Shown in pieces: positions 5,013 to 7,710 of a stretch of DNA of 7,710 bases. Every line of letters begins with the position of its first letter. Within the stretch, counting starts at the first letter, position 1. Both the position numbers and the translations under genes were made by a program. Source of the DNA: an uncultured Verrucomicrobiota bacterium (GTDB lineage Bacteria; Verrucomicrobiota; Verrucomicrobiia; Methylacidiphilales; Verrucolacustridaceae); contig CAIVGD010000241.1 in assembly GCA_903905395.1 (NCBI GenBank), positions 1 to 7,710 on the forward strand, read 5' to 3'. The notes beneath the pieces were generated by a model. That model saw only the letters and a list, made by a program, of their open reading frames with translations. It searched no databases and was not told the DNA's origin.

Positions 5013-5672
5013 TTACCAGAAAAACCAACTGCGGGTGAGGAGAACGTAGACGGCGAGGCCGAGATTGGCGGCGGCGTGGAGAAAGATGACCGCGCGGATG
5101 GATCGGGTGTGGCAAAACCAAGCCCCGGCAATCAAGCCAAAGAGCAAGGCGGAACCCCACTCGACATGGACGGCGGCAAAAACAAGGGTGGTCATGTAGA
5201 ACGAGAGCGGCTGGAAGGTGCCGAGAGGTACTTCTTCGAACTCGGGCTTGATGATGGTCCGCATAAGAAAGCCACGCCAGAAAAGTTCCTCCACGATGGG
5301 GACGATGAGGACGGCTCCGAAAATGCGGAAGGCGATGGTGAGGGCTCCGGGAAAGAGTCCCAGTTCGAACGCGGTGGTGAAAGGGAAGGCGTTGTTCCTC
5401 TCGCCGGAACGGGGCATCCAGGGATCCAGAGCGATCCAAAGAACGATGGCTCCAAGACCAAGAAGGATGGAGTGGAGGACGCGAGGCGGAGCGGGATCGA
5501 TCGTTCGATAACGAGGCCGAAGCCAGAGGAGTAATCCGAGAACGAGAAGGGAGCAGACCCCATAGAGCCACCATCCTTGGGCCTCGAATTTTTGACGGAG
5601 AACGAGAAGTCCCATGAATAGGACAAAAGGGGCGACAAAAGGGAAGCCCGGGCCGTCGATCCAACGTTTCAT
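5013..5672 (-). CDS. CAAX prenyl protease-related (CPBP/ABI superfamily) membrane protein
   Basis: The 219-residue, highly hydrophobic protein has about six or more predicted membrane segments (for example 11-25, 36-50, 66-82, 116-127, 160-186 and 192-212). The glutamic intramembrane protease motifs are intact: EE-x3-R at E128, E129 and R133, then H169 in FAAVHVEW, and H199 with N203 in HAAAN. The C-terminal stretch and the PLGTFQPLSF segment (149-158) match what I recall of the 'CAAX prenyl protease-related protein' group, often found with exosortase/PEP-CTERM sorting systems. No exosortase or PEP-CTERM substrate is visible here, and the substrate is unknown. The gene follows rnc after 55 nt and precedes the CAP gene by 3 nt. 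The start is the first ATG after an in-frame stop (complement of 5682-5684); no strong ribosome binding site precedes it. Confidence 0.88.
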   Translation of the reverse strand: MKRWIDGPGFPFVAPFVLFMGLLVLRQKFEAQGWWLYGVCSLLVLGLLLWLRPRYRTIDPAPPRVLHSILLGLGAIVLWIALDPWMPRSGERNNAFPFTTAFELGLFPGALTIAFRIFGAVLIVPIVEELFWRGFLMRTIIKPEFEEVPLGTFQPLSFYMTTLVFAAVHVEWGSALLFGLIAGAWFCHTRSIRAVIFLHAAANLGLAVYVLLTRSWFFW

Positions 5673-5727
5673 GAGATGGGTTTAACCGAGAAAGAAGATT
5701 TGGCGAGAACGGACAACTCCTCGTAAA

Positions 5728-6390
5728 TCAAATCTGGCTGAGCGCATTCGCCGCCGCGATGGATTCGGCCGATTTGCGGCTACGACCCGTGCCACGGCCG
5801 ATCTCCTTTTCGGCAAGAAGAACGCGGATGGTGAAGATTTTCTCATGATCGGGGCCGATGGACTCGACCAGTTCATAAATCGGCATCGGTTCGTTACGGG
5901 CCTGGAGAAGTTCCTGCAGTTGGCCCTTGGGATTGGCCTGATCAGCCAGTTTCTTGGCTTGGGCCAAACGATCTCCGTACACTTTTTCCACCCAGGCGCG
6001 GGCCAAATCGTAGCCGGCGTCCAAAAAGATCGCCCCGAGAACGGCTTCCCAAGCATCGGCGAGGACGCCCGAAGATTCATGGATTTTATCCCGAGCGGCA
6101 TCATTTCCCACGCGAAGAAAAGGGGAGAGATCCAGCTCCTGGCCAAGATCGGCTAGGGTGTGACGATTAGCCAAGCTGGCCCGCATGGCGGTGAGTTCGC
6201 CTTCGTGGGAGGTTGGGTGCTTTTTGATGAGCAGGTCACTTAAAGCGGCCTGCAGAATCGCATCGCCCAAAAACTCCAACTGCTGGTTGTCGCCCGAGGG
6301 GCCCGGAGCAGTCCGCGCCGAGGAGTGAGTCAGGGCGCGGGAGAGGAGATCACCGTTCTTAAAGGAGTGGCCGAGGGAGGGGGTCTTCAT
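5728..6390 (-). CDS. rnc: ribonuclease III
   Basis: The 220-residue enzyme cuts double-stranded RNA in rRNA and mRNA maturation. The N-terminal RNase III domain carries the signature NQQLEFLGDAIL (35-46). Metal-binding candidates are E39, D43, D112 and E115, the last pair in ADAWEAVLGAIFLD, while E63 in the HEGELT segment matches the family's additional acidic position. The position equal to E38 of the E. coli enzyme is Gln (Q36), a substitution I believe is common in the family. A short linker leads to a C-terminal double-stranded RNA binding domain (about 152-219), with NPKGQLQELLQ at its start and GRGTGRSRKSAESIAAANAL at its end. Length is normal. The ATG overlaps the stop of the upstream recombinase gene (ATGA), which points to translational coupling within the purC-xer-rnc run. 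Confidence 0.95.
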   Translation of the reverse strand: MKTPSLGHSFKNGDLLSRALTHSSARTAPGPSGDNQQLEFLGDAILQAALSDLLIKKHPTSHEGELTAMRASLANRHTLADLGQELDLSPFLRVGNDAARDKIHESSGVLADAWEAVLGAIFLDAGYDLARAWVEKVYGDRLAQAKKLADQANPKGQLQELLQARNEPMPIYELVESIGPDHEKIFTIRVLLAEKEIGRGTGRSRKSAESIAAANALSQI

Positions 6391-7313
6391 GGCTTCGATG
6401 AACTCTTCTGCGCGCGTGGATGGAAACGGTCAAACGTTGTCGCCAGACGATCCTCGTCCACATGGGTATAGATTTCGGTCGTGGCGATGCTGGCGTGACC
6501 GAGAAGTTCCTGGATGACACGAAGATCCGCACCACCAGAAAGAAGGTGAGTGGCAAAAGAGTGGCGGAGCAGATGGGGATAAACGCGCGTGTCGAGGCCG
6601 GCGGATTGTGCGGCCCTTTTGACAATGCCCCAAAGATGGGAGGTGGTGAGTCGGCGTCCGTGGTTGCCCAAAAAAACTTCCCCGCCCGATTTCGAGCGGA
6701 CCAACTTGGGCCGAGCGGTATCGAGATAACGACGGATGGCCTCCTCGGCGGCTTTACCCAAAAGAACGAGACGCTCCTTGTTGCCTTTGCCAATGACGCG
6801 GGCACTGCCGCTGTCCAGATCAAGCTGTTCGAGGCGAATGGAAAGGATCTCGGCGGCGCGAAGACCGGCGGCGTAAAGAAGCTCGAGAAGGGCGCGGTCG
6901 CGCAAACCGAGGGGAGTTTTGACGGAAGGAGTTTCGAGGATGCGGCGGACCTGATCGGGGGTGAGCGAGGCCGGAAGTTTGCGGGAAAGTTTGGGAGAGC
7001 GCAGGCCGATCGCCATGTGGGAAGGCGTTCGACCCATCCGATGCAGGTGGGAGCCGAGTCCGCGAAGGATGGAAGTTTCCAAGCGCAGAGTGGTGGGGCC
7101 GACCCGGCCGGAATAGCGGCGGTAGGAAAGGAATTCACGGAAGTCGTCGGGTTTGAATTCGCGCCAATCCTTGCCCGGGAGTTTTCGTTCCAGCCAGCCG
7201 GTCAGACGTTCGAGAAGTTTTCTTTGAATGGATTGCGTTCGTAAGGCATGGCCTCGTTCCATCGCGCCTGAGGCGAGAAAATCTTCCACGGGACGATGAT
7301 CGAGCGGGGTCAT
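6387..7313 (-). CDS. XerC/XerD-type tyrosine recombinase
   Basis: The 308-residue product has the two-domain form of Xer recombinases: an N-terminal core-binding SAM-like domain (about 8-105) and a C-terminal catalytic domain (about 115-300). The catalytic set is complete: R152 in LLYAAGLRAAEI, K176 in GKGNKER, H247 and R250 in PHLLRHSFATHLL, H273 in LLGHASIATT, and the nucleophile Y282 in IYTHV. XerC and XerD together resolve chromosome dimers at dif, and single Xer proteins do so in some phyla. No dif-like site was recognised here, and I cannot tell XerC from XerD from the sequence alone. The ATG directly abuts the purC stop codon (TAAATG) and the 3' end overlaps rnc by 4 nt. Such a housekeeping operon position argues for the chromosomal Xer rather than an integrase of a mobile element. 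Confidence 0.93.
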   Translation of the reverse strand: MTPLDHRPVEDFLASGAMERGHALRTQSIQRKLLERLTGWLERKLPGKDWREFKPDDFREFLSYRRYSGRVGPTTLRLETSILRGLGSHLHRMGRTPSHMAIGLRSPKLSRKLPASLTPDQVRRILETPSVKTPLGLRDRALLELLYAAGLRAAEILSIRLEQLDLDSGSARVIGKGNKERLVLLGKAAEEAIRRYLDTARPKLVRSKSGGEVFLGNHGRRLTTSHLWGIVKRAAQSAGLDTRVYPHLLRHSFATHLLSGGADLRVIQELLGHASIATTEIYTHVDEDRLATTFDRFHPRAQKSSSKP

Positions 7314-7710
7314 TTATTTTCGCAAAGGAGGTTCAGCACCGGTGAGAAGTCGGCAGGCTTCGCGGTAGCGGTCCAGAGTTCCCTGAATCACTTTCGGAGG
7401 CAAAGCAGGGCCGGGCGGTTGGCGGTTCCAATCCTTGAGGGTGGTCAGGTAATCGCGCACGAACTGCTTATCAAAACTTGGGGGAGAACCGCCGGGTTGA
7501 TATTGATCTGCCGGCCAGAAGCGACTGCTGTCGGGGGTGAGAAGTTCGTCGATGAGGAGAAGATTATTTTGGGTATCGAGACCGAATTCGAATTTGGTAT
7601 CGGCGAGGATGATGCGGGCCTTCGCCGCATGTTTTCGAGCGGCTTCGTAAAGGGCGATGCTACGATCGCGGACTTGGCGGAAAAGATCGGTGCCCAACTC
7701 TTTCTCTGCC
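7314..7710 (-). CDS. purC: phosphoribosylaminoimidazole-succinocarboxamide synthase (SAICAR synthetase), C-terminal part
   Basis: The frame is open to the right edge, with 131 residues visible; the TTG at 7697 that could be read as a start lies inside the domain and is not the real start. The peptide contains the second PurC signature, IILADTKFEFG, then LLLIDELLTPDSSRFWPADQY and PSFDKQFVRDYL, which are characteristic of PurC. The enzyme joins aspartate to carboxyaminoimidazole ribotide with ATP in purine synthesis. The length and these motifs fit the longer, roughly 290-300-residue PurC type, of which the N-terminal half (nucleotide-binding part) is outside the window. The stop codon abuts the recombinase ATG with no gap, so purC is at the head, or in the upper part, of this minus-strand operon; its promoter is not visible. 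Confidence 0.96.
   Translation of the reverse strand, partial: AEKELGTDLFRQVRDRSIALYEAARKHAAKARIILADTKFEFGLDTQNNLLLIDELLTPDSSRFWPADQYQPGGSPPSFDKQFVRDYLTTLKDWNRQPPGPALPPKVIQGTLDRYREACRLLTGAEPPLRK

Noticed and set aside
5076..5534. 152-codon plus-strand frame rich in Glu, Gly and Lys
   Set aside because: It is antisense to the membrane protease gene; the charged composition mirrors hydrophobic codons on the other strand.
6420..7244. 274-codon plus-strand open frame opposite the recombinase gene
   Set aside because: The minus-strand product has a complete recombinase active site; the opposite frame has no recognisable domain or start signal.
6387..7313. Tyrosine recombinase as sign of an integron or integrative element
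   Set aside because: It sits between purC and rnc with coupled starts and has standard Xer length and motifs; no attachment sites or cargo are visible.
7321..7332. AAAGGAGG, a perfect Shine-Dalgarno-like sequence on the plus strand
   Set aside because: No plausible plus-strand gene follows; it lies inside the purC coding sequence on the other strand.

Overview
The window is an ordinary-looking bacterial chromosomal stretch. It combines a type IV prepilin-like protein ending in a degenerate H-X9-DG motif plus ELRDMRLW, a CAAX-protease relative of the exosortase-associated kind, and a secreted protein with a C-terminal 'YS...W...FFRA' module. From recollection of these families this points to the Planctomycetes-Verrucomicrobia-Chlamydiae group, most likely Verrucomicrobiota. 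That placement is inference and was not searched.

Layout. (1) Bases 1-374: the N-terminus of a GIY-YIG nuclease gene running off the left edge (minus strand) and, 14 bases upstream of its ATG, an initiator tRNA-fMet gene (minus strand). Around them are several inverted repeats, including a perfect 17-bp inverted pair (101-117 / 264-280) that covers the tRNA 3' end, and a strong REP-like palindrome. (2) Bases 375-2103: a glutaredoxin gene and a class III PLP aminotransferase gene, both minus strand. (3) Bases 2104-2329: a divergent promoter region. (4) Bases 2330-4119, plus strand: a secreted protein of unknown function translationally coupled (ATGA) to a prepilin-like protein; this pair may start from a leaderless mRNA. 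(5) Bases 4120-4346: the gap between converging genes, holding a tandem array of an 11-bp palindromic unit and one detached copy. (6) Bases 4347-7710, minus strand: a compact cluster, read purC (partial) - xer-type tyrosine recombinase - rnc - CAAX-protease relative - secreted CAP-domain protein. Junctions are 0, -4, 55 and 3 nt, so it is probably one transcription unit or two.

How the genes work together: PurC (purine synthesis), the Xer recombinase and RNase III are housekeeping functions joined by position. The CAAX-protease relative and the CAP protein form a close envelope/secreted pair at the end of the unit. The secreted protein and prepilin-like protein are an obligately co-translated envelope pair. 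Aminotransferase and glutaredoxin are likely co-transcribed without an evident shared pathway.

I do not see a defence system, CRISPR array, prophage or transposase. The best leads are the inverted-repeat architecture around the initiator tRNA, that tRNA's variant identity positions, the palindromic array at 4292-4330, and the coupled secreted-protein/prepilin pair.
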